A stretch of 33,174 nt of DNA from assembly GCA_020831705.1 (NCBI GenBank), contig JAFIGB010000416.1:1-33174 (forward strand). The letters are read 5' to 3'. Below, piece after piece: positions 7,300-15,395 of the stretch. The notes under the pieces were generated by a model. That model was not told the origin of the DNA, ran no database searches, and saw nothing but the letters and a program-made list of their open reading frames with translations. The position numbers and the translations under genes are program-made. This stretch comes from Candidatus Sumerlaeia bacterium. GTDB taxonomy: Bacteria > Sumerlaeota > Sumerlaeia > SLMS01. The number at the start of each line of letters is the position of its first letter. Positions within the stretch are counted from its first letter, which is position 1.

Positions 7300-8883
7300 T
7301 TAATCAATGGTCACACCCTCAAAGAAAAGTCGGCCTGAAGGGTTAATCTGAAAACCCTGCACGCGGCTGCGGACACCGATGTTCACCTGGCCATGGAAGG
7401 CAAAAATCCATGGGGCTTCTTCCACGATGATCTCCTGCATGCGCCAGTAGCGCTTGCGGCGTTCCTCCGGATCATCCTGCTCCCGGGCCTCATCCAGAAG
7501 CGTGTCTATTTCCTCGTTCACATAAAAGGAGGAGTTACTGTAGGAACCAGAGCGAAAGAGTGGCTCGAAATACCCCTGGGGTGCCTCGCCGCCAACCCAT
7601 CCACCGATGAAGATATCATAGACACCTTCCTTGGTGGGATACTGGCGCCCATCGCGGGTCTTGTACTCCTCAAACTTGGACCAATAGACCGCATTGTCAA
7701 AGATCTGCATGTCCACCCGGATACCCACCTGACGAAGCTGCTCCACTACCGCATCGGCAGCAATGCGGTAGGTGCCGAGCTCATGGGTCCAAAGGGTCAC
7801 CTGAATGCCATCCCCATACCCAGCCTCACGAAGGAGTTCCCGTGCTTTTTCCGGGTTGTAATCATACTTGCGCACATTGGGGTTATAGTCGGGCAGCACC
7901 GACGGCAGCACGCTGTTGGCCGGCTCCCCGACACCGAAGAAGACATACTCCACCATCTCCTCCTGGTTGATGGCGTAATTGGCCGCCTGGCGGACCCGCT
8001 TGTCCTTAAAGGGACCGTTCTGGGTGTTGAAACCGATATAGACAATGGAAAGGTAGGGGCTTGTTTGCAGGCTCACCTGGTCGGAATTCTTCGCCACGTT
8101 CACCTGGGCGAAGGATACCGTCGCCATATCAAGGACACCCTGCTCCAGAAGAATCAGCCGTGTTGTGTTTTCCCGAATCGGCCAGAACTCGAGGTTCTCC
8201 AGATGAATCTCCTCAAGGTTCCAGTAGGTGGGATTGCGCTCCATTTGAATAACCACATCGGGAACCCAGTCGACCAGCATGAACGGGCCGGTACCCACCG
8301 GATTGCGACCAAGATCCAGTCGCCTGGATGGGTCGGGGTGGTAATGACGGGCGATTGCCTCGGGGCTGGGAATTGTCGCGAAGGCGCTTGTGAGCCGCTC
8401 GGGGAAAATACAATTGGGGGCCTCAAGGTTGAAAACGACCGTCAAGTCATCCACCACCTCAATGTTGACAATATCCTCGATGAGGCGGCGACGGGTGGAG
8501 GCCGTTTCCGGATCCAGAATACGATCAAAATGAATCTTCACGGCATCAGCTGTAAAGGGAGTGCCATCGTGGAAGAACACCCCGGGGCGTAATTCAAAGA
8601 CCCAGGTCACACACCCATCCTCGGAGTACCAATCGGTGGCAAGCACCCCTTCCATGACCAGATCGTTGTTCCAGCGCACCAGCGGCTCGAGCACCTGAAG
8701 CATGATCACGGTTTCCTGCGCGTAAATCTGCCTGGCCGGGTCAAAGGTCAGAAAGTTGTCCCCATACCCAAAAACGAGGGTGGATTGCATGTGCTCCTCG
8801 CTGCGCTGATTCGCACAGGAGGCAACCAGCAGAACCGCCGGCAGAAGAATTAACACTGAAAAAACAGACAAAAAACGTGACAT
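7300..8883 (-). CDS. ABC transporter substrate-binding lipoprotein, family 5 (peptide/nickel type)
   Basis: Captures peptides or a related ligand in the periplasm and delivers it to the OppB/OppC-like permeases encoded next. The 527-residue product from ATG 8883 begins with a lipoprotein signal peptide ending in LVASC, with Cys23 as the lipid-attachment site. I prefer this start to the frame's earlier one at 8964 because only it places the signal at the N-terminus; its Shine-Dalgarno (AGGTG) is close and only fair. The body matches solute-binding family 5: DNFLTFDPARQIYAQETVIM, WVFELRPGVFFHDGTPFTADAVKIHFDRI, NPVGTGPFMLVDW, VRQAANYAINQEEMV and a C-terminal EAPWIFAFHG. Length is usual. First gene of a three-gene operon. 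Confidence 0.93.
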   Translation of the reverse strand: MSRFLSVFSVLILLPAVLLVASCANQRSEEHMQSTLVFGYGDNFLTFDPARQIYAQETVIMLQVLEPLVRWNNDLVMEGVLATDWYSEDGCVTWVFELRPGVFFHDGTPFTADAVKIHFDRILDPETASTRRRLIEDIVNIEVVDDLTVVFNLEAPNCIFPERLTSAFATIPSPEAIARHYHPDPSRRLDLGRNPVGTGPFMLVDWVPDVVIQMERNPTYWNLEEIHLENLEFWPIRENTTRLILLEQGVLDMATVSFAQVNVAKNSDQVSLQTSPYLSIVYIGFNTQNGPFKDKRVRQAANYAINQEEMVEYVFFGVGEPANSVLPSVLPDYNPNVRKYDYNPEKARELLREAGYGDGIQVTLWTHELGTYRIAADAVVEQLRQVGIRVDMQIFDNAVYWSKFEEYKTRDGRQYPTKEGVYDIFIGGWVGGEAPQGYFEPLFRSGSYSNSSFYVNEEIDTLLDEAREQDDPEERRKRYWRMQEIIVEEAPWIFAFHGQVNIGVRSRVQGFQINPSGRLFFEGVTID

Positions 8884-9297
8884 GGTCACCTGTGTTTGAC
8901 GGCTTGCAGGAGGGCGCAGCCGGGATGAGAATAGGAGGAAAAGGGGGAACGCCGGGTAGTGCAATGATTATCCGTGCACCCGGCACCAAACAGTTGAATC
9001 CTTCCCCTTTGAATTAAAACGGTCCATTGAATGATGCACCTCTCAATTCCCCGGTACCCGATAAATGATGTGGATTACTGGCGCAAGGCAAGCGCGGACG
9101 ATACCTGAAAAAAGCGGCCTTCCTCAAGGCTTCACATGGAGTCCCCCATTTTTTTAATTAATTCGGATTTTTTAAGTCCATTATACGTTGACAACCACAT
9201 TCTATTTGAACTGAATGTATGTGGCTTGAGCAGACCAGCCTTACAACCTGCAACCACAATTTTGCAGGCGAAAACTTAAGTTCAAGGAGCACTTGAC
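8884..9297. other. 414-bp divergent intergenic region
   Basis: Longest non-coding stretch in the window, lying between the divergent binding-lipoprotein gene and the secreted-protein gene, so it should contain both promoters. It is visibly richer in A+T than its surroundings between about 9145 and 9220 (runs of T and TTAATTAATT). A consensus TTGACA is at 9188-9193 and an inverted repeat CCACAT/ATGTGG at 9195-9224. AAGGAG at about 9285 is the ribosome-binding site of the gene at 9298. I see no convincing promoter for the minus-strand operon and no small gene or RNA that I can support. Confidence 0.5.
9188..9224 (+). promoter_or_regulatory. Candidate promoter -35 box overlapping an inverted repeat
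   Basis: TTGACA (9188-9193) is a perfect sigma-70-type -35 hexamer, 104 bases before the secreted-protein start. The hexamer 17 bases on, CTGAAT (9211-9216), is a weak -10. Directly after the -35 box is CCACAT (9195-9200), matched by ATGTGG (9219-9224); the inner ATTC/GAAT extend the symmetry imperfectly. The repeat spans the spacer and -10 region, as an operator would. Sequence pattern only; the promoter and operator roles are inferred. Confidence 0.3.
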
Positions 9298-10104
9298 ATG
9301 AAGAAAGCCATTTCTTTGACGGTCCTTGTTGGAGCGTTGATGGTCGCTTCACACGGTTATTCCTACACCGGGTCCTTTACGGAGGACTTCGATGCGGCCG
9401 GTTCAACCGACTGGACCGATCCCGTCAACACTGGAACGGTGATTGTCACAGGAGAAACAACCCCTGCTGATTCTCCCGCCTATTTTCCGGCCCCCAATGA
9501 TGTTTCAGCCGGCTTTAACGGAACCGGTTGGATGCGGGTTGGCACCACGAATGCAGGAAACTTTGGCGTCGTCCTGTCAATTTTCGATGCAAACACGACC
9601 GTTCCGGCCGAGGAACTTGAGGATTACACCATTGAAGTCGACATGTTTGTCGTTGTTGATCAGCCAACGCGGCATCAGCTTGGGTTGGCCGGTCACTGGA
9701 CACCTGCGGCAGAGAATTCACCGCCTGAATTCTTCTACTCCCACAATACTCCTGCTAATCCCAATGGATTTGGCTGGAGAGGTGGTGGCCTCGCGACCCA
9801 ATATGGGGCCTTCGGGGGTGTCACACTCGACACGAATCAGTGGGTTCGGATCCGTATGGACTTCTTCGAAAATGGTACAAGAGTCGAAGTTGGTGTGGAT
9901 ATTGGCATCGACGGCATTGAGGAGCATTCACAGGAGGCCACCTACACAGGAACCGGCCTCACTCGCACCTCCGGTGCTGCTGGTGTTTTTGCCGTTCTCA
10001 ATGACCCCAGTGCCAGCAGTTCCGCCGTTACGAGCCTTTACTCCTACTTCGACAACTTTGAACTCACATTCCCATCAAGTGTTAATGATTGGACCCTGTT
10101 CTGA
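9298..10104 (+). CDS. Secreted protein, probable beta-sandwich (concanavalin-A/LamG-like), function unknown
   Basis: A 268-residue product with a Sec signal peptide (MKKAISLTVLVGALMVASHGYS, likely cut near residue 22). The mature part starts with a TGSFTEDFDAAGSTDW motif and contains alternating strand-like segments (DYTIEVDMFVVVD, QLGLAGHW, WVRIRMDFFENGTRVEVGVD). It ends with LYSYFDNFELTF, a layout typical of jelly-roll domains of the concanavalin-A/LamG type, with a terminal pattern of 'F-E-D-F ... Y-F-D-N-F-E-L'. The last residues are SVNDWTLF, a short aromatic tail after the domain. AAGGAG before the ATG is a strong ribosome-binding site. It is a single-gene unit, with a strong terminator immediately after. 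Probably exported and possibly abundant; ligand unknown. Confidence 0.82.
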   Translation: MKKAISLTVLVGALMVASHGYSYTGSFTEDFDAAGSTDWTDPVNTGTVIVTGETTPADSPAYFPAPNDVSAGFNGTGWMRVGTTNAGNFGVVLSIFDANTTVPAEELEDYTIEVDMFVVVDQPTRHQLGLAGHWTPAAENSPPEFFYSHNTPANPNGFGWRGGGLATQYGAFGGVTLDTNQWVRIRMDFFENGTRVEVGVDIGIDGIEEHSQEATYTGTGLTRTSGAAGVFAVLNDPSASSSAVTSLYSYFDNFELTFPSSVNDWTLF

Positions 10105-10130
10105 GTCGTTGTCGAATGATCCATTAACGC

Positions 10131-10166
10131 AAAAGGGCCTCATCCAACCGGGTGGGGCCTTTTTTT
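10131..10166 (+). terminator. Strong rho-independent terminator
   Basis: AAAAGGGCCTCATCC (10131-10145) pairs with GGGTGGGGCCTTTTT over about 15 bp, including three G-U pairs, around an AACC loop. A run of seven T completes it. It sits 27 bases after the secreted-protein stop and should end that transcript efficiently. Confidence 0.9.
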
Positions 10167-10303
10167 GCGGGGCCACCTGGTGAGCATTTTGAAGGATTTC
10201 ACCAACCTCCCTCAATGCCCTTGCCGCTGAACCACGGCCCGGATATGATCTGTTTCAACTGTGAGATTGGTCCTGATCATGACAAAAAGAGTCCTTCCCA
10301 TCC

Positions 10304-10525
10304 ATGCATCGACATAAAGCCTACATCCTCGCGGGAATCATTTCCATCGCCTCCATCGCCTCGTTTACCTATGTGGTGGGGGAATTTTCTGCAACGCGCG
10401 CCGCACACTTTGCCTCGCGGGAAATGCCCGCGGAGAGGCCCGAGCCGGTCAAAGTGGAAGAGGATAAAGAGAAAGTACCGGAGCGATACGTTGCACCTGC
10501 CCCGGTGTCGCCGCCCTTTTATTGA
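10304..10525 (+). CDS. Small hypothetical membrane-anchored protein
   Basis: A 73-residue frame from an ATG, not recognised. Residues about 6-26 (AYILAGIISIASIASFTYVVG) form a single hydrophobic helix after a short basic N-terminus. The rest is polar: alternating Glu and Lys between about 44 and 60, then a Pro/Ala-rich end. This is the layout of a small bitopic membrane protein with a periplasmic linker. The ribosome-binding site is weak (AAAGAG about 14 bases upstream). It lies after the terminator of the previous gene and converges on maf. It may be real, but short length and lack of family evidence keep confidence moderate. Confidence 0.5.
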   Translation: MHRHKAYILAGIISIASIASFTYVVGEFSATRAAHFASREMPAERPEPVKVEEDKEKVPERYVAPAPVSPPFY

Positions 10526-10565
10526 GGGTGATGATCCGGTCAATCAGCTGTTCAGGAAGTGAAGA

Positions 10566-11180
10566 TTACTGAATCCAGCGACCGGGAGGTTGGGGAATCG
10601 TTGGGGGGGCAGGCAGCCCGGCTTCCTCGAAGAGATCAGCAAGAGCCTCACACGGTAACCCCACCACATTGAAATAATCCCCGTCGATGGTATCGACCAG
10701 TCCCCCTCCAAGCCCCTGAATTCCGTAGGCACCCGCCTTGTCCCGTGGTTCCCCGGAGTTCACGTATTCGGTAATTTCCTCTTCACTTAACGCTCTGAAA
10801 GTCACCCGGGTTGATATGGGTTGGAGCCATGATTGGTTCCTGCCGGCCTGAAGAAGTGCCAGACCCGTGATGACCTCATGGGTTTGCCCCGAGAGAATTC
10901 TGAGCATTCGGATAGCGTCCAAATCGCTTTCCGGTTTTCCGAACAGGCGCATCTTGAAGGCCACCACCGTATCCGCAGCCAGAACCCAGGTTTCCTCGGG
11001 CTGGGCGGATGCCACGTCCATCGCCTTTGCATAGGCGGCACGGAGGGCGAATGTTCTGGGATGATCAGCGAGGATATTCCGCTCATCCACCCCACTGGGA
11101 ACACATGAGAAGGGGACTCCCATGGCATTGAGGAGTTCCTGACGCCGTGGGGACGCCGAGGCCAGGATGATGGGCTTCAT
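10566..11180 (-). CDS. maf: Maf family nucleotide pyrophosphatase
   Basis: Maf proteins hydrolyse non-canonical or excess nucleoside triphosphates (dTTP/UTP or 7-methyl-GTP, depending on subfamily) and have been linked to inhibition of septum formation. The 204-residue product starts with IILASASPRRQELL (residues 4-17), with the Arg pair R12/R13. It contains VLAADTVV (catalytic-type Asp70), a Lys in FGKP (about 82), LSGQTHEVITGLAL, and KAGAYGIQGLGG near the C-terminus, all family hallmarks. I do not assign the subfamily. Start is ATG at 11180, nine bases after the end of the lipoprotein gene. It is the last gene of the minus-strand set that includes nusB. Confidence 0.93.
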   Translation of the reverse strand: MKPIILASASPRRQELLNAMGVPFSCVPSGVDERNILADHPRTFALRAAYAKAMDVASAQPEETWVLAADTVVAFKMRLFGKPESDLDAIRMLRILSGQTHEVITGLALLQAGRNQSWLQPISTRVTFRALSEEEITEYVNSGEPRDKAGAYGIQGLGGGLVDTIDGDYFNVVGLPCEALADLFEEAGLPAPPTIPQPPGRWIQ

Positions 11181-11189
11181 CGGGTTGAT

Positions 11190-12092
11190 TTACCTCCTCC
11201 TCTCCCGCTCGATGTTTCGCCGTTCCTGCTGTACACGACGGGTTCGATCCCTGACGGAGTCGCGCAGGGGCTTGGCATCGAATTCCATTTCCACCACCCA
11301 GAACTCCTTTTCCTCCTCCGAGCCCCGGGGTCTTTCCACTTCCCTCTCGCTGCGTGTCATTCGAATATTGTTCAGGTGCTCTCGCAGGGTTCTGGCATTC
11401 ATGGGATCCTCAAGAAGCCACTCCCTGACGGTCAGGCCATCGCGATTCAGCTCATAATCGCTGATTTTCCGCATGATCCGGCTGGTTGCCTCCCGCTCGG
11501 CGGTAATTGCCGCCCGCTGACGGGGGCCAAACTCCGTACCCACGGGACCGTCCGGAAGAAACCCACCACCATGGCTCAACACCACCTCGGCGACTTCCTT
11601 GAGGGGAAGCGTTGCCTCCACCATGACCCGGCCTTCATCGGTGAAGACGCTGACTTCCTCAACTGCCTGAAGGATTTCATTGAGTCGGGCCTGAAGGGCC
11701 GGGCGGTTGCGGGCAAATTGCCCAAGGCTTCTATTGCCGCGCTCCCCGGGGGGAGGTTCGGAGGCATCGAGTGTGGAAAGTTGCCGGGAAAGGTCGGAAA
11801 AAATGACCTCGCGGGCGGCCAATCGGCGGGAGGCACCAACAATCCCGATGGAAAGCTCGCCACCGGTTTCCTCCCCCACCGGGAGCCGATACCTGGTGCT
11901 TGTCTTTAATTCCCGATTTGACCAGGGGATGATGCGGCGCTGGGAGCCCGGCGCCTCGGCATCGACTTCAAAGGCGATCTTCGCATCAGCGCGAATCCAG
12001 TCCGGCCGGGATGTGATTCCACACCCAGCCAGAAGAAAAAACGTGCATGTCAACAAGGCGAGCTTGATTGTCCAGACGGGCATCAGTGCCAT
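11190..12092 (-). CDS. Hypothetical lipoprotein in the nusB-maf cluster
   Basis: A 300-residue product with a lipoprotein signal peptide ending in LLAGC (Cys24). The mature part begins RPDWIRADAKIAFEVDAE. A middle segment (about 190-260) is helical and charged (RQRAAITAEREATSRIMRKISDYEL), vaguely like the repeated helix of LPP20-type lipoproteins, but I cannot confirm that. The last 40 residues are very rich in Arg and Glu (RDRTRRVQQERRNIERERRR), suggesting a coiled coil or a nucleic-acid or surface-binding tail. No strong ribosome-binding site is visible; ATG 12092 or the ATG at 12083 would fit. It starts 9 bases after nusB and ends 9 bases before maf. Function unknown. Confidence 0.75.
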   Translation of the reverse strand: MALMPVWTIKLALLTCTFFLLAGCGITSRPDWIRADAKIAFEVDAEAPGSQRRIIPWSNRELKTSTRYRLPVGEETGGELSIGIVGASRRLAAREVIFSDLSRQLSTLDASEPPPGERGNRSLGQFARNRPALQARLNEILQAVEEVSVFTDEGRVMVEATLPLKEVAEVVLSHGGGFLPDGPVGTEFGPRQRAAITAEREATSRIMRKISDYELNRDGLTVREWLLEDPMNARTLREHLNNIRMTRSEREVERPRGSEEEKEFWVVEMEFDAKPLRDSVRDRTRRVQQERRNIERERRR

Positions 12093-12101
12093 GGGTGGAG
12101 C

Positions 12102-12821
12102 CTATTGGGTGTTTCGTGTGTGATCCCGGCGAATCTGATCCAGAATTCCATTCACAAATTTGGCGGATTCAGCGGAACCACCAAATTCCTTCGCAATCTC
12201 GATGTATTCATTGATGACAACACTTGCGGGAATGTCGGGGAAATGGAGCAGCTCGGTTGCGCCAAGATGGAGAATCGACCAGTCCTCATAGGAAAGCCGG
12301 TCACTTTTCCAATCCCGAAGCGTTTCGGAGACGATCTCCTTGATCCTTCCCTGGTTGGAGTGGAACTTTCCAAGGAGGTCCATGGTGAAGCTTTTCGACC
12401 CAAGTGAACCCTTGATTTCAGCCACCTTGACCGATGCATCCCGAAGTGATTTAGAGGTCTCTTCGAGGGTATGGGCAAGCTCGCTGAGAATGTCTTCCCC
12501 CTCGATTTCCGTGTAGCTCTTCCCGTCCTTCGACTTGGGGAGTTCGCCTGTTTCCGAGGCATGAAAGAGGAGCGACATGGTCTTGTCGATCCGTTGCCCC
12601 GTGCTTTCAGCAGCCTTCTTCAACTGGGTCATCAAGGAGCGGGTCGCGCCCAGTTCCTCGCCAATGGAGGTGGCATGGACGGCAGAAACGGCGCGGGTCA
12701 GCTGGTGGCTGTTGAAAAACTCGCAAAAGAGAACCTGAACGGCGCACTCACGGCACTTGCGTCTGCTCGGTGCAGATGGGCCGGACTTTTTTCTCGCTGG
12801 TTTGCTTGGTTTGTTGGACAA
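12102..12821 (-). CDS. nusB: NusB-like transcription antitermination factor with large internal insertion
   Basis: NusB binds boxA RNA with NusE (S10) and supports rRNA antitermination. The N-terminal helix signature RRKCRECAVQVLFCEFF is at residues 20-36. The C-terminal half, LSYEDWSILHLGATELL then FPDIPASVVINEYIEIAKEF and AKFVNGILDQI (176-230), is textbook NusB. The protein has 239 residues against about 130-170 for typical NusB. The extra length is a basic, Pro/Ser/Lys-rich N-terminal tail (1-20) and about 80 residues between the two conserved halves (about 45-140), predicted helical and highly charged. The fold should be kept with an elaborated middle. It lies between the transglutaminase-like gene and the lipoprotein gene in one minus-strand set. 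Confidence 0.88.
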   Translation of the reverse strand: MSNKPSKPARKKSGPSAPSRRKCRECAVQVLFCEFFNSHQLTRAVSAVHATSIGEELGATRSLMTQLKKAAESTGQRIDKTMSLLFHASETGELPKSKDGKSYTEIEGEDILSELAHTLEETSKSLRDASVKVAEIKGSLGSKSFTMDLLGKFHSNQGRIKEIVSETLRDWKSDRLSYEDWSILHLGATELLHFPDIPASVVINEYIEIAKEFGGSAESAKFVNGILDQIRRDHTRNTQ

Positions 12822-12858
12822 TGGGGAATTGATCCTCCGTGATCTGGGGGGCGGGGAG

Positions 12859-14397
12859 TTAGCGGGCCACGCCGGGGGCGGTCAAGCCCGGTGTTTCAGG
12901 ATTCGAGATTGGGTCGGGGTCGCGGGGCTCAAGATAGTCCACCGCGAGACGGTATCTGAAATGGCTGAAGTATATGTTTCGGCCATTTGCTTCCAGCTCA
13001 CCACGTTGAAAATCCACGTTGTCGGATCGGAAATCCTCCTTCGGAGGAAAATGAGGGTAGCCATGGTCACTGTTGACCGCCATGCGGTATCCATCCATTC
13101 CGCCAAAGTAGAAGTCAACCAGCTCATCCTTCTCGGCCTCCGACAGGGTGTCGTAATGCGACCGGATGGACATGGCAAAATCGGCGTCGACCGGAACCCA
13201 CCCGTAGGGCGCGAGATAGATTTCCGACCAGTCATGGAGGTTCCTGTTGAAGGGGTAGAGCACCCAGCCACTTTGCCAGCGGGCGGGTACTCCAGCGGCG
13301 CGGCAAAGGGTGATGAACAGCAGGGCAATCTGGCCGCAATCCCCGTAACCCTGATCGAGGACATACTCGGGGATGTTCCGCAGGGTCGAGTATTCCCGGG
13401 CATAACTGTACTGCTTGTTATTGCTAATCCAGTCGTAAATCAGCCGTGCCCGGACTGCCGGATTCGGCTCCCCGCCGGTAATTTCCTCGGCCAGGTCGCG
13501 AATGCGGTCCGAGAAGAGAACATGGGGGGCCTTTTCCGCCGTGAAGTATCCGTGGTAGGGATTGGAAGTCTGGTCCGTCGCGGCGACCAACTCGGGATCG
13601 ATTCGATAGAGGCGGGGACGTGATTCCATCGCCCATGCTGCCTCGAAGACAGTTTCCTCCTCGCCCATCGATGGTTGGTCGAAATAGATGGCCCGAGGGG
13701 GGTATTGGGGGCCGTTGATGTGGAGGGGGGACGGATTTGCAGAGAGGAGTTCCACCCCGGACTGAAAATCCGTTTGCTGGGGAAAGGGCATCCAGCAGCG
13801 GATCGTCTCGCCGGCAGGCGCTGCTCCCGGGAGTGCCCGTATGTTCATTCTGACCACGAATTTTCGTGGTTGTCCATGGGTCTGGCTGGGGTGGGTGATC
13901 TCCTGCCGGACCCGTCGAGCATGCTCCAGAAGGAACTGCGGACCGCGATCCGAGACCTCGGAAGTCCGCCGAGCCCGAATTTCCTGGTTTCGGAAAAAGA
14001 GATTTGATCGGCTTGGGCCAACAAATCGCTCCTCACCATCAATGACCTTGCGGTCAAAAAGACCCTCCTCAATCCAATCTTCAAACTCCTGCCGGGTAAG
14101 ATCGTTAATATTTCCGTCGAGAAAGGTGTAGAGGCGCTCCCTCGTCAGGGAATAATCCCGGCGAATCCGTGCGGAACGCTCGATCTCGTATTCCAGGCTA
14201 CGGCGTTCCTCCACGGTGAGATTGTCACCATGCCGGGTGAGGAACTCCCTCACTTCCTCATCAGCCAGGGCGAGCTGGCCACTCTCATGGAGGGTGATGA
14301 CGTTCCTCATCTGGTTCTCGTACATGGAGGCATCCAATCCAAGGGGGGGAATCATTTGAAGGACCAGCAGGGCGACAGGAAGGATATATTTGACCAT
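12859..14397 (-). CDS. Exported transglutaminase-like protein
   Basis: A 512-residue product with an N-terminal signal peptide or anchor (YILPVALLVLQMIPPLG). Residues 25-170 are helical and charged. A beta-rich part (about 178-260) follows, and then the transglutaminase-like cysteine protease/transferase core. Its catalytic triad is visible: C354 in QGYGDCGQIALLF, H388 in NLHDWSEIYL and D404 in WVPVDADFAM. Such domains in bacteria are mostly peptidases or amidases; the substrate here is unknown, but a periplasmic protein or peptidoglycan role is plausible from the signal and the envelope-rich surroundings. It is the first gene of the set leading into nusB, 37 bases upstream. Confidence 0.87.
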   Translation of the reverse strand: MVKYILPVALLVLQMIPPLGLDASMYENQMRNVITLHESGQLALADEEVREFLTRHGDNLTVEERRSLEYEIERSARIRRDYSLTRERLYTFLDGNINDLTRQEFEDWIEEGLFDRKVIDGEERFVGPSRSNLFFRNQEIRARRTSEVSDRGPQFLLEHARRVRQEITHPSQTHGQPRKFVVRMNIRALPGAAPAGETIRCWMPFPQQTDFQSGVELLSANPSPLHINGPQYPPRAIYFDQPSMGEEETVFEAAWAMESRPRLYRIDPELVAATDQTSNPYHGYFTAEKAPHVLFSDRIRDLAEEITGGEPNPAVRARLIYDWISNNKQYSYAREYSTLRNIPEYVLDQGYGDCGQIALLFITLCRAAGVPARWQSGWVLYPFNRNLHDWSEIYLAPYGWVPVDADFAMSIRSHYDTLSEAEKDELVDFYFGGMDGYRMAVNSDHGYPHFPPKEDFRSDNVDFQRGELEANGRNIYFSHFRYRLAVDYLEPRDPDPISNPETPGLTAPGVAR

Positions 14398-14555
14398 GAC
14401 CCAATTTCTCTCCCGGCTGAACCAACCCGTGCCTTGGTTGGCCGGGTCGTTATCTTCATGTCATGTTGTTGCGGGCATGCACATCTCCCACTCAGGGAAT
14501 CTGCCCTTGATTCTCTCGGGCGGGCAAACTGAAATCAGTCTCAAGGAGACGCTCC

Positions 14556-15296
14556 ATGAAATGTTACTCCCAGTCCCGTTCCAGATTCACCATGTTCCTT
14601 GCCCTTTTGCTTCTTGGTAGCCCCCTTGTGGCCGTTTCACAAATGACAGGCCCCCAGCCCGCGCCTGCCCCGCAACCAGCGCAAGCCCAGTCACCCACCC
14701 GCGGTGAAGCCATTGAGTTTCTTCAGAAGGTGGAGAGGAAAAACGAGGAAATCAAATCCCTTTCCGCGGAATTTGAACAACTCCGGGTGGACCCGATCTT
14801 CCACGATGAAGTCGAAAGCAAGGGGAAGTTCTGGTATCGAAGCCCCGGCGAATTTCGCGCTTCCTATGATTCCCGCCACCCCGCTGAAATTTGGATTTTT
14901 CCCGATCACCTCATTAACTACAGCCCATCCATCAAACAGGTGGACATCCTTCCCATCGAGCAGGGCGAAAATGCCCCCATCAACCAGATGCTTCTCGGAT
15001 TTGGTGTTAAGACGGAAAGCATCCTGGAAGTCTTCGATGTTGGACTCATCGAGGCGGAAAAGGATGGGCAGGTCGCCATCGAATTCCACTCGCGGGATCT
15101 TGATCGCTCCCTCTATTACAGGAGGATCGTGATCCACTTTCAGGAGGAGAACGCCGAACCCGCCAAGCTCTTCCTTGAGGACGGCGAATCGGAGATCACG
15201 GTAACCATCAGGGGTGTCAAACAGAACCCCGACCTTGACGCGGCCCTCTTTACGCCCAAATGGCCGGACGACGTTGAGGTCATTGACCAAAGATAA
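14556..15296 (+). CDS. lolA: Outer-membrane lipoprotein carrier protein LolA
   Basis: Periplasmic chaperone that takes lipoproteins released by LolCDE to the outer membrane. The 246-residue product has a signal peptide (hydrophobic core FLALLLLGSPLVAV), a Pro/Ala/Gln-rich linker (about 33-47), and then the LolA fold. AIEFLQKVERKNEEIKSLSAEFEQ is the usual first helix and strand. GKFWYRSPGEFRASY (about 90-104), IWIFPDHLINYSP and the strand-rich C-terminal half, including a PAKLFLED segment, fit the family. GGAG before the ATG supports the start. Length is a little above the family norm because of the linker. It is followed by the LptE-like gene, a natural envelope-biogenesis pair. Confidence 0.88.
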   Translation: MKCYSQSRSRFTMFLALLLLGSPLVAVSQMTGPQPAPAPQPAQAQSPTRGEAIEFLQKVERKNEEIKSLSAEFEQLRVDPIFHDEVESKGKFWYRSPGEFRASYDSRHPAEIWIFPDHLINYSPSIKQVDILPIEQGENAPINQMLLGFGVKTESILEVFDVGLIEAEKDGQVAIEFHSRDLDRSLYYRRIVIHFQEENAEPAKLFLEDGESEITVTIRGVKQNPDLDAALFTPKWPDDVEVIDQR

Positions 15297-15395
15297 TTCG
15301 GCACGGAGGGTTGCGCTCCGGCCATGACCCCCTCCAAAATAATAGCCTGCGGCATTGGTCGCGCATATTTCCGAAAGGCCAGGGCCCAACGGGCG

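Noticed and set aside
7393-8592. 399-residue plus-strand open frame
   Set aside because: Antisense to the family 5 binding-protein gene, whose assignment is firm.
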